From the NCBI RefSeq assembly GCF_024807615.1, contig NZ_JANUCJ010000001.1:124001-188000 (forward strand): a stretch of 64,000 nucleotides of DNA. Direction: 5' to 3'. The position numbers and the translations under genes are program-made. This document shows, piece by piece, positions 36,286-47,062 of this stretch. Each line of letters starts with the position of its first letter. Positions within the stretch are counted from its first letter, which is position 1. This DNA is from Tsukamurella ocularis (GTDB lineage: Bacteria; Actinomycetota; Actinomycetes; Mycobacteriales; Mycobacteriaceae). The notes below the pieces were generated by a model. That model was not told the origin of the DNA. It saw only the letters and a list, made by a program, of their open reading frames with translations, and searched no databases.

Positions 36286-39200
36286 CCCTCCACGACACCC
36301 AGCGCACCGCGCTGCGTTCCGTCCGCCTGAGCTGGGCGCCCACCTACGAGGAGGTGTGGGACGCGGCGTCGGAGGACACCCACGTGGACGGCCTGCACAC
36401 CGACGTCTGGGAGGACCTCGAGGACGCCCTCGGCGACGCCGTCGCGTCGACCGGCGCCTCCCCCACCGGGCTGGTGATCACCGGCAACGCCGGCACCGGC
36501 AAGACCCACCTGCTCACCCGGTTCCGTTCCGAGGTGCAGACGGCCGGTCACTACTTCGTGCTGCTGGAACTGCTCGACGCCACCGACTTCTGGCGCGCCG
36601 CGCTGACCTCGCTGCGCAGTTCGCTGCTGCGCCCCGCCCGCGACCACGCGACCCAGCTGGCGCAGCTGCTGTGGCTGCTCTCCGACGAGGCCGGGCTCTC
36701 CCGCGCGCACCGCCGCGAATTCTCCGGCGACGCCGTGCCCACACCGGAAGGTCTCGACGCGTTGGTCGCGGCCATGAGCAAGCGCCGCCCGCAGGTGCGG
36801 CAGTACCACGGCGTGCTGCGTGCGCTGGTGCTGCTGGCCTCCCCCGACAGCCGCCTCGCCGACCTCGGCTCCGCCTTCCTCGATGACATCGAGGTCGAGG
36901 AGACCGCCGCCGAGCGGCTGCACTGGGGCCTGCCGGCCCACGGCTTTCCCGCGGTCGAGACGGTGCGCGCGGTCTCGGCGTTCATGGCGGAGACCGCGGC
37001 GACGGTCTTCGCCGTCGACCAGATCGACACGCTCCTCGCGCAGTCCGCGGCCACCCTCACGGCGCCGGACGCCGCCGAGAGCGAGGTGATCGAGCAGGTC
37101 GGCCACGGGCTGATGTCGCTGCGCCAGGGCCTGTACCGCACCGTCACCGTCGCCTGCATGCTGCCGACGGCGTGGGAGACGCTCTCCAGTCGCGCCACCG
37201 CCTCCGTCGCCGCCCGGTTCCGGGTGGTCGGCCCGCTGAAGTCGCTGCCCGACGGTGCCATCGCCCGCGCCATCGTCGAGCGTCGGCTCACTGCCGCGTA
37301 CCGCGCGAAGGATTTCGTCCCGCCGCACCCCACCTGGCCGATCGCCCCGGAAGCCTTCGCCTCCGCGGTGCACCACACTCCGCGGGACCTGCTCACCAAG
37401 GTCGACGCGCACATCCGCGCATGCGTGAGCACCCGCACCGACTTCGAGCTCGCAAGTTTCGACGACGGGCCGGCGCGCTCGGCACCGTCGGTCCCGGGAC
37501 CCGGGCCGACGGAGCCCGCCCCGGCGCCCGCGGACCCGCCCGTCGACGTGCTGGCCCGCATCGACGAGCAGTTCGAGGCGCTGCGGATCCGGGCCCGTGT
37601 CGGCGACGTGGCGACCGACCAGGCCGTCGCCGACAAGCGGATGGGCGGCCTCATCGAGGCCGGCCTGCGGGCATGGACCCGCGAGGACGGCGGCGACGGC
37701 TTCCAGATCGAGCGGGGCAACAAGCAGCTCGACGGCCGGCTGCGCCGGCGCCTGCCCGGCCGCGTCGAGGACGAACAGCACTGGGCCTTCCGCGCGATCC
37801 CCGCGGCCAATGCCGTCGCCGCCACCAACCGCGTGCAGAGCGCCGCGACCGCGGCCGGCGTCGCCGCCGGGATGGATCGTCGCAAGCTCTTCCTGCTGCG
37901 CTCCACGTCCTGGCCGACCAGCCCGAAGGCGTCGTCGGTCATCGCCGACGCCGTCGAGCGCGGCGCCGAGCTGCTCCCCCTCGACGAGGCCGACCTCGCC
38001 ACCCTCGACGCGCTGGGGCGCATCATCGCGCACGGCCCCGACGGCCTCGACGAGTGGCTCACGGCGCGGCGCCCCGCCCACGGGCTGCGGATGTTCGCGG
38101 GACTCGACGGTGCCCCGAAGCCTGCCGCCGAGCGGCCAGCCTCGCGCCGCGCTCGCGGCATGATCCCCGGCGACGCGGTGGGCCGCGTGGGCGGGCTGTC
38201 GAGCTCCGTCGCCGACGTCATGTTCGGCGGCCCGCCCGTCCCGCGTCCCGCACCGACTCCCGAGCCCGCCGCCCGGCCGGCGGCGGCGCCGTCGGACCCC
38301 GCCGGCATCGCGGTGGGCCTCGGACCGGACCACGGGCCCGTCACCCTGAACCCGGCCGAGCTGCGCAAGCACACCGCGATCTTCGCCGGCTCGGGATCGG
38401 GCAAGACGGTGCTGATCCGCCGGCTCATCGAGGAGTGCGCGCTGCGCGGGGTCTCGGCGATCGTGCTGGACCCGAACAACGACCTGTCCCGGCTCGGCGA
38501 GGCGTGGCCGCAGGAGCCCTCGGGCTGGTGGGAGGGCGACGCCGAGCGGGCGCGCACGTATCTCGCCGACACGGACGTGGTGGTGTGGACGCCGAACCGG
38601 GCGTCCGCGCGACCGCTGGTGCTGCAGCCGATCCCGGATTTCGCGGCGCTGCGCGCGGGCATGGACGGCGACGATCTCGACGCGCAGGAGGCGCGGGAGG
38701 GCTTCGCGATGGCCGTGGAGGCGTGCGCGAGCGCGCTGGAGCAGCACGTCGGCGTCGGCGGATCGCGCCGCGAGCAGCAGCGCGCGATCCTGCGCGAGGC
38801 CCTCGACGCCTACGGCCGGGAGATCGGCCGCGCCGATATCCGGGCGTTCGCCGAGTTCCTCGGCGCATGGAATTCGACGCGCAGCAGTCTCGGCAGTGCC
38901 GACAAGCTGGCTCCCGAGCTCGCGGCGAACCTGCAGGCGGCACTCATCAACAACCCGCTTCTCGGTGGCCGCGGCGAGGCAGTCGACCCCGGGACGCTGC
39001 TCACTCCGGCGGGCGGCAAGGCCGCGCGGATCTCGGTGATCAGCCTCATCGGCCTGCCCGACGAGACGCAGCGGCAGACCTTCGTCGCGCAGCTGCAGCT
39101 GGCGCTGTTCTCGTGGATCAAGCGCCATCCCGCGGGCGATCGCCCGCTCGGCTGGCTGCTCGTCATGGACGAGGCGCAGCAGATCGCGCCTTCGGGGGCG

Positions 39201-39548
39201 GTGAAGCCGTCCACGGAGTCGACGCTGCTGCTCGCCTCGCAGGCCCGCAAGTACGGGCTGGGGTTGGTGTTCGCGACGCAGGCACCGAAGGGCCTGCACG
39301 ACAAGATCGTCGGCAACAGCGCGACGCACTTCTACGGAAAACTCAACGCGCCCGTGCAGATCCAGGCCGCGAAGGACCTGGCGGCCGCCCGCGGCGGCCG
39401 GCTCGACGGCATCGGTGGGCTGGGCGCGGGCGACTTCTATCTCGGGGCGGGGGCGGCGACGGTCCGCTTGCACTCACCGATGTGTCTGAGCCATCACGCC
39501 GCCAGCCCGCCCACCGAGGACGAGGTACTGGCGATCGCCCGCGGCTGA
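36282..39548 (+). CDS. Double ATPase: AAA domain plus HerA/DUF853-like translocase domain, 1088 aa
   Basis: The N-terminal AAA/STAND-like ATPase has Walker A GNAGTGKT (68-75) and a Walker B VFAVDQID (about 242-249). Residues ~390-420 are a Pro-rich linker. Residues ~420-620 form an unassigned domain with LFLLRSTSWPTSPKA. The C-terminal HerA/FtsK-like ATPase has GSGSGKT (about 703-709), LDPNNDLSRL, Walker B LLVMDEAQQ (about 957-965), and VFATQAPKGL and THFYGKLN, the sensor region. HerA-type proteins form hexamers that pump DNA, often with nucleases in defence systems. The gene is host-like in GC. Confidence 0.8.
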   Translation: MTLHDTQRTALRSVRLSWAPTYEEVWDAASEDTHVDGLHTDVWEDLEDALGDAVASTGASPTGLVITGNAGTGKTHLLTRFRSEVQTAGHYFVLLELLDATDFWRAALTSLRSSLLRPARDHATQLAQLLWLLSDEAGLSRAHRREFSGDAVPTPEGLDALVAAMSKRRPQVRQYHGVLRALVLLASPDSRLADLGSAFLDDIEVEETAAERLHWGLPAHGFPAVETVRAVSAFMAETAATVFAVDQIDTLLAQSAATLTAPDAAESEVIEQVGHGLMSLRQGLYRTVTVACMLPTAWETLSSRATASVAARFRVVGPLKSLPDGAIARAIVERRLTAAYRAKDFVPPHPTWPIAPEAFASAVHHTPRDLLTKVDAHIRACVSTRTDFELASFDDGPARSAPSVPGPGPTEPAPAPADPPVDVLARIDEQFEALRIRARVGDVATDQAVADKRMGGLIEAGLRAWTREDGGDGFQIERGNKQLDGRLRRRLPGRVEDEQHWAFRAIPAANAVAATNRVQSAATAAGVAAGMDRRKLFLLRSTSWPTSPKASSVIADAVERGAELLPLDEADLATLDALGRIIAHGPDGLDEWLTARRPAHGLRMFAGLDGAPKPAAERPASRRARGMIPGDAVGRVGGLSSSVADVMFGGPPVPRPAPTPEPAARPAAAPSDPAGIAVGLGPDHGPVTLNPAELRKHTAIFAGSGSGKTVLIRRLIEECALRGVSAIVLDPNNDLSRLGEAWPQEPSGWWEGDAERARTYLADTDVVVWTPNRASARPLVLQPIPDFAALRAGMDGDDLDAQEAREGFAMAVEACASALEQHVGVGGSRREQQRAILREALDAYGREIGRADIRAFAEFLGAWNSTRSSLGSADKLAPELAANLQAALINNPLLGGRGEAVDPGTLLTPAGGKAARISVISLIGLPDETQRQTFVAQLQLALFSWIKRHPAGDRPLGWLLVMDEAQQIAPSGAVKPSTESTLLLASQARKYGLGLVFATQAPKGLHDKIVGNSATHFYGKLNAPVQIQAAKDLAAARGGRLDGIGGLGAGDFYLGAGAATVRLHSPMCLSHHAASPPTEDEVLAIARG

Positions 39549-39736
39549 CGGCGGGGCTGACCGCGCGTGGGTCCACGCGGGCAGTCCGACCATCGTCCAC
39601 AGATCCGGCGAGGGCTCGGCGCCGACGGCCGCCATTCGATCTGTCCACCGGGGCACCTCCGATTCCCTGGGTCCAGCGGACCCCGGTACGCGGCGCGGCA
39701 AACGAGTAGGCGACTACCCGATTGTGCGGGCGGGCA

Positions 39737-41209
39737 TCAGCCCGCGGGGCGGGTGGCCCGGCGACGGGGCTGCTGGGCGCGGCCCTGCCCCTGCGGGCGG
39801 CCCTGGCCGGACGGTGCCTGCCGGGCGCCGGAGCGCTGCTGGCCGCCCTGGCCCTGGCCCTGGCGACGCTGCTGGCCGCCCTGACCGGCGGAACCGCCCT
39901 GACCGCGGCCGGCGCCGTCGGACCGCTGCCCGGTGCCCTTGCCGCGCCCGGCGCGGCCCCGGCCCGGGGCGTGACCGCCGCCGGACCTGCGCTGCTGCTG
40001 CGGCTGCGGCGCCACGACCTCGGGCTCGACGTACGGCGCGACCTCGCCGACCAGCTCGACGACGACCGGCGATGCGGCCGTCACAGCGACAGGACGGGCG
40101 CTGATCGCGGCCTTCTTGAGCAGGGCCTGCGTGTCCTTGCGCTGGTCCGAGGTCATCACGGTGACGACGGTGCCCTCATTGCCGGCGCGGGCGGTGCGAC
40201 CGCTGCGGTGCAGGTAGGCCTTGTGCTCGGCCGGCGGATCGACGTGCACGACCAGCTCGATGTCGTCGACGTGGACGCCGCGGGCCGCGATATCGGTGGC
40301 GACGAGCACGCGGGCGGTGCCGGTGCTGAAGGCCTCGAGGTTGCGGTCGCGCTGCGGCTGGCTGAGGTTGCCGTGCAGGTCGCGCGCAGGGATGCCATCG
40401 GCGGTGAGCTGCTTCGCCAGCTTCTTGGCCTGGTGCTTGGTGCGCGTGAACAGGATGCGGCGGCCCGTACCCGAGGCGAGGGCGCGCACCAGCTCGTTCT
40501 TGTCGTCCTTGCCGCCCACCTCGAAGACGTGGTGCGTCATGGCGACGACGGGCGAGTTCTCGGGGTCGACGGAGTGCGAGACCGGGTCGGTCAGGAACTT
40601 GCGGACCAGCCGGTCGACGCCGTTATCCAGCGTGGCGGAGAACAGCATGCGCTGCCCGCCGGCCGGGGTCGCGGCCAGGATCCGGGTCACGACGGGCAGG
40701 AAGCCCAGGTCGGCCATGTGGTCGGCCTCGTCGAGCACGGTGACCTCGACCCGCGACAGGTCGACGATGCGCTGTCGCATCAGGTCCTCGAGGCGGCCGG
40801 GGCAGGCGACGACGATGTCGACGCCGTTGCTCAGCGCCTGCTCCTGGCGGGTCTGCTTCACCCCACCGAAGATGGTGGTGACGCGCAGGCCGGCGGCACG
40901 GGCCAAAGGCTCGACGGTGGCGGTGATCTGGGTGGCCAGCTCGCGCGTGGGGGCGAGGACGAGGCCCGACGGCTTGCCCGCGGGGGCGCGATGCCCGGCG
41001 ATGCGTGCGACCAGCGGGATAGCGAAGGCCAGGGTCTTGCCCGAGCCCGTCTTCCCCCGGCCGAGCACGTCGCGGCCGGCCAGGGTATCGGGCAGGGTGT
41101 CCGCCTGAATGGGGAACGGCGTGCTGCGGTCCATGTCGTTCAGGGCGGCGATGAGGTTCGAGGGGACGCCGAGGTCGGCGAAGGAGCGGGTGGACACAGG
41201 GGTGCTCAC
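39737..41209 (-). CDS. DEAD-box RNA helicase with low-complexity C-terminus
   Basis: The core (about residues 1-370) has the Q motif SFADLGVPSNLIAAL..PFPIQ, Walker A GKTGSGKT, DEAD, SAT (LFSATLD) and HRSGRTARAG, as in RhlE-type helicases. The last ~110 residues are Gly/Gln/Arg-rich (RGQGGSAGQGGQQRRQ) and look disordered, RNA-binding. I chose the GTG at 41209; a GTG at 41197 is possible. No ribosome site is visible, but TACACC lies six bases upstream. Role: probably ribosome assembly or RNA decay. Confidence 0.9.
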   Translation of the reverse strand: MSTPVSTRSFADLGVPSNLIAALNDMDRSTPFPIQADTLPDTLAGRDVLGRGKTGSGKTLAFAIPLVARIAGHRAPAGKPSGLVLAPTRELATQITATVEPLARAAGLRVTTIFGGVKQTRQEQALSNGVDIVVACPGRLEDLMRQRIVDLSRVEVTVLDEADHMADLGFLPVVTRILAATPAGGQRMLFSATLDNGVDRLVRKFLTDPVSHSVDPENSPVVAMTHHVFEVGGKDDKNELVRALASGTGRRILFTRTKHQAKKLAKQLTADGIPARDLHGNLSQPQRDRNLEAFSTGTARVLVATDIAARGVHVDDIELVVHVDPPAEHKAYLHRSGRTARAGNEGTVVTVMTSDQRKDTQALLKKAAISARPVAVTAASPVVVELVGEVAPYVEPEVVAPQPQQQRRSGGGHAPGRGRAGRGKGTGQRSDGAGRGQGGSAGQGGQQRRQGQGQGGQQRSGARQAPSGQGRPQGQGRAQQPRRRATRPAG

Positions 41210-41526
41210 GGTAAGGGTGTACCTAACGGTGGTGGTGGCGAAGGCGGCGGTGGCCGCATCCGTTCGCCGCAAGAAAAGAACCGGGGAAATGGTCTCGAGC
41301 CGAGATCGGCGAGTCAGGGGCCCGGGTGCCCTACGACGGCGCGGGACGTCACCGTCCCGCATGTTCCTCAGCATAGCAAACCTGTTCGCACCGTCCCGCA
41401 TAATCGATGATGGAGTGCCGATGCTCACACACTGTGCGTTCGCACCCTCGTGGAACGCAGAGGGACTTCATGAGCGACAATGCAGTCATCAGGCGCGCGT
41501 CGACGCGCATCAGGGGAGGCAAGATC
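41210..41526. other. Divergent control region with palindrome and direct repeats
   Basis: This 317-bp gap lies between the RNA helicase and a lipoprotein gene. It holds GCGGGACG-TCAC-CGTCCCGC (41341-41360), a perfect 8-bp inverted repeat, and two copies of CACCGTCCCGCAT (41350-41362 and 41389-41401). A TATGCT -10 box for the helicase lies between the copies on the minus strand (RC of AGCATA). Confidence 0.6.
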
Positions 41527-42078
41527 ATGACCGCAGTTACGAGGATCCATCCGTTCCGCGGCCGCGGGGGCGCGGCACTGGTCGTCGGGGCTTCGCTGTT
41601 CGCGCTCGCAGGCTGCGGCTCGGTGGCGGGGACCGGCTCGGCGGACCCGCAGGACGTGGCCGCGTATCAGAGCACCATCGCGTCGTCGCGGGCCGCCGCC
41701 GCGGCGTCCGCGGGCAAGTCCGCGTGCTCGTCGTGGCAGTCCGGGTACGACACCCGCATCGTCGCCAGTCGCGCGACCGTCGCCTTCACCAAGGACCCGA
41801 AGTGGACCTGGGACGGCATCACCGGCCTGATCAACGCGGAGTTCGCCGCGATCGCCACGGAGACGGGCCGACTGCCGGGCATCATCGCCACGGAGAACCT
41901 CGCGCCCACGATCAAGACCGCGATCACCGACTACAAGGCCAAGCTCGACGCCTACAACGAGGGCCTGCGGGTCGACCAGGCCGCGCGCGGCTCGGGCGAG
42001 AACACCTGGGCCAAGAGCAACCCGGCGTTCTCGGCGCTGGGCGATGCCGCCAGCGCGGTGCGTCGCGCCTGCGCCTGA
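41527..42078 (+). CDS. Exported lipoprotein of a small WxWDG family, copy 1
   Basis: The 183-residue product has a lipoprotein signal with lipobox LAGCG at about residues 26-30. I chose the ATG at 41527, after a GGGGAGG ribosome site; the open frame upstream is not needed. The mature part is helical and has the signature TKDPKWTWDGITGLINAEFA and ETGRLPGI, then DQAARGSGENTW. The following gene encodes a relative. Function unknown; it may form a periplasmic or cell-wall helical bundle. Confidence 0.75.
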   Translation: MTAVTRIHPFRGRGGAALVVGASLFALAGCGSVAGTGSADPQDVAAYQSTIASSRAAAAASAGKSACSSWQSGYDTRIVASRATVAFTKDPKWTWDGITGLINAEFAAIATETGRLPGIIATENLAPTIKTAITDYKAKLDAYNEGLRVDQAARGSGENTWAKSNPAFSALGDAASAVRRACA

Positions 42079-42181
42079 TTGATCAACGACGTGTTCTAGA
42101 TCACGAATATTTCCGTACGCTGACGTCGTTTGCCGGGCTATCTTCTTGGTGTTCATCATTTGACATCGAGAGGTAATCATC

Positions 42182-42724
42182 GTGACCATTCGCATCTGGG
42201 GTGCCCGCACCGTCTCCGCGGGCCTGCTGGCCGCCGCCCTCGCCACGCCCCTCGCCGGCGTCGCCGCCGCGGCACCGAATCCCGTACCCGGCACCGGAGC
42301 AGCGGCACCGTCGGCCCCGGCACCGGGCGCGAGCCCGAACGCCCGCACGGCCCGCGCCGTCTACGACCAGTGGATCGCGAACCGCGCGCCGCGCGCGAAT
42401 GCGACCAAGGCCGCTGCGCAGTTCACGAAGAACCCGAAGTGGCAGTGGGACGGCATCCAGCCGCTGATCAATGCCGAGCTCGCCGCGATCCGCACCGAAC
42501 AGGGCACCCTGCCGGGCACCATCAACCGCGCCGCCACCGTCCCTACTGTCGCGAACGCGCTGCGCGCCTACCAGGCCCGCCTGGCCGAGTACGCCACTGC
42601 GCTGAACAATGACCGCAACGCGCGCGGCACCGGCGATCGCACGTGGCCGACCTCGAACCCCGCCAGCACGCGCCTGAGCTCCGCGAGCCAGGCGGTCCAC
42701 GACGCCGTCGGCGCTGTCCGCTAA
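42182..42724 (+). CDS. Exported protein of the same WxWDG family, copy 2
   Basis: The 180-residue product has a Sec signal (WGARTVSAGLLAAALATPLA) and no lipobox Cys. After a Pro/Ala-rich linker it repeats the family signature: TKNPKWQWDGIQPLINAELA, EQGTLPGT and NARGTGDRTW. It lies 103 bp after its paralogue, with its own GAGGT ribosome site and a GTG start. The pair looks like a tandem duplication in which one copy lost or gained lipidation. Confidence 0.75.
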   Translation: MTIRIWGARTVSAGLLAAALATPLAGVAAAAPNPVPGTGAAAPSAPAPGASPNARTARAVYDQWIANRAPRANATKAAAQFTKNPKWQWDGIQPLINAELAAIRTEQGTLPGTINRAATVPTVANALRAYQARLAEYATALNNDRNARGTGDRTWPTSNPASTRLSSASQAVHDAVGAVR

Positions 42725-42762
42725 CTGCGGCACTGCGGCGACGGTCAGGCACCGTCGGACGA

Positions 42763-42799
42763 CGAAACCCCGGCCTCCTCGCGGAGGGCCGGGGTTTCG
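42763..42799. terminator. Bidirectional terminator between the exported pair and rpsQ
   Basis: CGAAACCCCGGCC and GGCCGGGGTTTCG form a perfect 13-bp stem. It closes both the plus-strand pair and the minus-strand S10 operon, 21 bp past rpsQ. Confidence 0.85.
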
Positions 42800-42819
42800 A
42801 GTCTGTGGAGCGGGAGGGC

Positions 42820-43104
42820 CTACTTGGCCTTCTCCAGCACCTCCACCAGGCGCCAGTGCTTGCTGGCGCTCAGCGGACGGGTCTCCATGATCCGGACGCG
42901 GTCGCCGACACCGGCGACGCCCTCTTCGTCATGCGCCTTCACCTTGGAGGTGGTGCGGATGATCTTGCCGTACAGGGAGTGCTTCACGCGGTCCTCGAGC
43001 TCGACGACGATGGTCTTCTCCATCTTGTCGGACACGACGTACCCGATGCGGACCTTGCGGCTGTTCCGCTCCTCGGTGGTCACATTGCTTCCGTTCTCAC
43101 TCAT
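42820..43104 (-). CDS. rpsQ: 30S ribosomal protein S17
   Basis: S17 binds the 16S 5' domain. The 94-residue protein has [20 protein letters not shown] and the [10 protein letters not shown] end. The N-terminal ~12 residues are a Ser/Asn/Glu-rich extension. Its start overlaps the rpmC stop (ATGA). It is last in the S10 operon. Confidence 0.97.
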   Translation of the reverse strand: MSENGSNVTTEERNSRKVRIGYVVSDKMEKTIVVELEDRVKHSLYGKIIRTTSKVKAHDEEGVAGVGDRVRIMETRPLSASKHWRLVEVLEKAK

Positions 43105-43331
43105 GCGGCGTCACCCTCCGGGCCCGAGGCCAGGCCGAGCTCCCGCTCGCGCAGGATCGTGTAGATCCGGGCGATGTCGGTACGCACGGTGCGCAGGCGA
43201 CGGTTGTTGCTCATCTGCCCGGTGGCCATCTGGAACCGCAGGTTGAACAGCTCCTCCTTGGCCTCGCGCAGCTTCTCCACCAGCTCGTCCGCGGTGAGAC
43301 CGCGAAGATCAGCGGCGACGGTGTTCGACAT
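43101..43331 (-). CDS. rpmC: 50S ribosomal protein L29
   Basis: L29 lies beside the exit tunnel where chaperones dock. The 76-residue protein begins [20 protein letters not shown] and has the helical hairpin [20 protein letters not shown]. The ATG at 43331 shares a base with the rplP stop. Overlaps on both sides imply coupling. Confidence 0.97.
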   Translation of the reverse strand: MSNTVAADLRGLTADELVEKLREAKEELFNLRFQMATGQMSNNRRLRTVRTDIARIYTILRERELGLASGPEGDAA

Positions 43332-43747
43332 CAGAACTGCTCCTCTCGGGTCACGATGCGGGTCTTGCACGGGAGCTTGTGCTGGGCGCGGCGCAGGGCC
43401 TCGCGAGCGGTCTCCTCATTGGGGTAGGTCATCTCGAACAGCACGCGACCGGGCTTGACGTTCGCGACCCACCACTCGACCGAACCCTTACCGGAACCCA
43501 TGCGGGTCTCGGCGGGCTTCTTCGTGAGGGGGCGGTCCGGGAAAATGTTGATCCAGACCTTGCCGCCACGCTTGATGTGCCGGTTGATGGCGATACGAGC
43601 GGACTCGATCTGACGGTTGGTGATGTAGGCGGGCTCGAGAGCCTGGATGCCGTAATCACCGAACGTCACCTGGTTGCCGCCCTTGGACTGGCCGGAACGG
43701 CCGGGGTGGTGCTGCTTGCGGTGCTTCACCCGACGGGGGATCAACAT
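43331..43747 (-). CDS. rplP: 50S ribosomal protein L16
   Basis: L16 helps position A-site tRNA. The 138-residue product begins [20 protein letters not shown] and has the [20 protein letters not shown] stretch. It is 4 bp from rpsC. Confidence 0.97.
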   Translation of the reverse strand: MLIPRRVKHRKQHHPGRSGQSKGGNQVTFGDYGIQALEPAYITNRQIESARIAINRHIKRGGKVWINIFPDRPLTKKPAETRMGSGKGSVEWWVANVKPGRVLFEMTYPNEETAREALRRAQHKLPCKTRIVTREEQF

Positions 43748-43751
43748 GGCG

Positions 43752-44964
<1,213 letters not shown>

Positions 44965-44965
<1 letters not shown>

Positions 44966-45246
44966 TAGCGGCGCTTCGCCTTCCGGTCGTCCTTGATGTG
45001 GCCCTTGAACGTCCGCGTCGGGGCGAACTCGCCCAGCTTGTGACCCACCATGTTCTCCGAGACGAACACCGGCACGTGCTTGCGACCGTCATGGACGGCG
45101 AAGGTGTGACCGATGAAGTCGGGGATGATGGTGGAGCGGCGCGACCAGGTCTTGATGACCTGCTTGGTGCCCTTGTCGTTCTGGACGTCGACCTTCGCGA
45201 GGAGGTGGTCGTCGACGAACGGGCCCTTCTTGAGGCTGCGTGGCAT
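44965..45246 (-). CDS. rpsS: 30S ribosomal protein S19
   Basis: S19 pairs with S13 in the head. The 93-residue protein starts [20 protein letters not shown] and has [20 protein letters not shown]. It is 14 bp from rplB. Confidence 0.97.
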
Positions 45247-45260
45247 TCTCTAACTCCCTC

Positions 45261-46097
45261 CTAGCGCTTGTTCTTACCGGACTTGCGGCGACGAACGATC
45301 ATCTTGTCGCTCGCCTTGTTCTTGCGGGTGCGGCCCTCGGGCTTGCCCCACGGGCTCACCGGGTGGCGACCACCGGAGGTCTTACCCTCACCACCACCGT
45401 GCGGGTGGTCCACCGGGTTCATGACGACACCACGGACGGTCGGGCGCTTGCCCTTCCAGCGCATACGGCCGGCCTTGCCCCAGTTGATGTTGCTCTGCTC
45501 GGCGTTGCCCACCTCGCCGACGGTGGCGCGGCAGCGCACGTCGACGCGACGGATCTCGCCGGAGGGCATACGCAGGGTCGCGTACGCGCCCTCCTTGCCC
45601 AGCAGCTGGACGCTGGCACCGGCCGAGCGGGCCATCTTGGCACCGCCACCGGGACGCAGCTCCACGTTGTGGATCACCGTGCCGGCGGGGATGTTCCGCA
45701 GCGGCAGGCAGTTGCCCGGCTTGATGTCGGCGTTGGGGCCCGACTCCACGATGTCGCCCTGCTTCAGGTCCTTGGGGGCGAGGATGTAACGCTTCTCGCC
45801 GTCCAAGTAGTGCAGCAGTGCGATCCGCGAGGTGCGGTTGGGGTCGTACTCGATGTGCGCGACCTTGGCGTTGATGCCGTCCTTGTCGTGACGACGGAAG
45901 TCGATCAGACGGTAGGCACGCTTATGGCCGCCACCCTTGTGCCGGGTGGTGATGCGGCCGTGCGCGTTACGGCCACCACGGCCGTGCAGCGGACGAATCA
46001 GCGACTTCTCCGGGGTCGAACGCGTGACCTCGTCGAACGTCGAGCCCGACGAGCCGCGGCGACCCGGAGTGGTCGGCTTGTACTTACGGATAGCCAT
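45261..46097 (-). CDS. rplB: 50S ribosomal protein L2
   Basis: L2 is needed for subunit joining and peptidyl transfer. The 278-residue protein has [20 protein letters not shown] and the C-terminal [20 protein letters not shown] with its essential His. Starts 1 bp from the rplW stop. Confidence 0.98.
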   Translation of the reverse strand: MAIRKYKPTTPGRRGSSGSTFDEVTRSTPEKSLIRPLHGRGGRNAHGRITTRHKGGGHKRAYRLIDFRRHDKDGINAKVAHIEYDPNRTSRIALLHYLDGEKRYILAPKDLKQGDIVESGPNADIKPGNCLPLRNIPAGTVIHNVELRPGGGAKMARSAGASVQLLGKEGAYATLRMPSGEIRRVDVRCRATVGEVGNAEQSNINWGKAGRMRWKGKRPTVRGVVMNPVDHPHGGGEGKTSGGRHPVSPWGKPEGRTRKNKASDKMIVRRRKSGKNKR

Positions 46098-46409
46098 TTA
46101 GCTCGCGCCTCCGAAGATGTCGATGGGCTTGCTATCGGCACTCAGGGTCACGATGGCGCGCTTGGTGCTCTTGCGCTGACCGTAACCGGCACGGGTGCGC
46201 TTGCGCTTGCCCTGGCGGTTCAAGGTGTTGACGCTGTCGACCTTGACGCCGAAGACCTTCTCCACGGCGATCTTGATCTGCGTCTTGTTCGCGTCCGGGT
46301 GCACCACGAAGGTGTACGTGTTCTCCTCGATGAGGCCGTAGGCCTTCTCGGAGATCACCGGCGCGAGCAGGATGTCCCGCGGGTCGGCGGGGATGGTTGC
46401 GGTGGCCAT
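46098..46409 (-). CDS. rplW: 50S ribosomal protein L23
   Basis: L23 is the docking site for trigger factor and SRP. The 103-residue product has [20 protein letters not shown] and [16 protein letters not shown]. Its start shares a base with the rplD stop. Confidence 0.97.
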   Translation of the reverse strand: MATATIPADPRDILLAPVISEKAYGLIEENTYTFVVHPDANKTQIKIAVEKVFGVKVDSVNTLNRQGKRKRTRAGYGQRKSTKRAIVTLSADSKPIDIFGGAS

Positions 46410-47062
46410 CAGGCGTTCGCCTCCTCGGTCTTCGTGGCGCTCGCGATGAACGAACCCAGAGCCTCGCGGCTGAACACCAGGTCATCGGCGTCCAGGACGT
46501 CGTAGGTGTTGAGCTGGTCGGAGTAGATCCACTTCGCGTTCGGCAGGTTCTGGACGCTGCGCTGCGCGGTCAGGTCCTCGCGGCCGACGACCACGAGGAA
46601 CTTCTTGCGCTCCGACAGCGCGGCCAGGAACAGGCGGGCGGTCTTGGTCGACGCCTCCTGGCCGGCCACCAGCTCGGTGACGACGTGGATACGGTCCTCG
46701 CGAACCCGGTCGGTGAGGGCACCGCGCAGGGCGGCGGCCTTCATCTTCTTCGGGGTGCGCTGGCTGTAGTCGCGCGGCTGCGGACCGTGCACCGTGCCAC
46801 CGCCGTTGAACTGCGGCGCGCGGGTCGAGCCCTGACGGGCGCGGCCGGTGCCCTTCTGGCGGTACGGCTTGCGCCCACCGCCGCGGACCTCGCCGCGGGT
46901 CTTGGTGGAGTGCGTGCCGGCACGCGCAGCGGCGAGCTGCGCGACGACCACCTGGTGCATCAGCGCGATGTTGGGCTCGACGTCGAAGATCTCGGCGGGG
47001 AGCTCGACGGTGCCGTCGACCTTGCCGTCGGCGGTCTTCACATCAAGAGTCAGCTTGCTCAT
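46409..47062 (-). CDS. rplD: 50S ribosomal protein L4
   Basis: L4 lines the exit tunnel and in E. coli autoregulates the S10 operon. The 217-residue protein has the tunnel loop [20 protein letters not shown] and [14 protein letters not shown]. The ATG overlaps the rplC stop by 4 bp. Confidence 0.97.
   Translation of the reverse strand: MSKLTLDVKTADGKVDGTVELPAEIFDVEPNIALMHQVVVAQLAAARAGTHSTKTRGEVRGGGRKPYRQKGTGRARQGSTRAPQFNGGGTVHGPQPRDYSQRTPKKMKAAALRGALTDRVREDRIHVVTELVAGQEASTKTARLFLAALSERKKFLVVVGREDLTAQRSVQNLPNAKWIYSDQLNTYDVLDADDLVFSREALGSFIASATKTEEANA

Noticed and set aside
36057-39473. Very long minus-strand open frame opposite the double ATPase
   Set aside because: It mirrors codon bias of the plus-strand gene, has Arg/Ala/Gly-rich composition and no domain.
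39549-39736. Small gene between the double ATPase and the RNA helicase
   Set aside because: Short frames on both strands have no start signal or recognisable composition.
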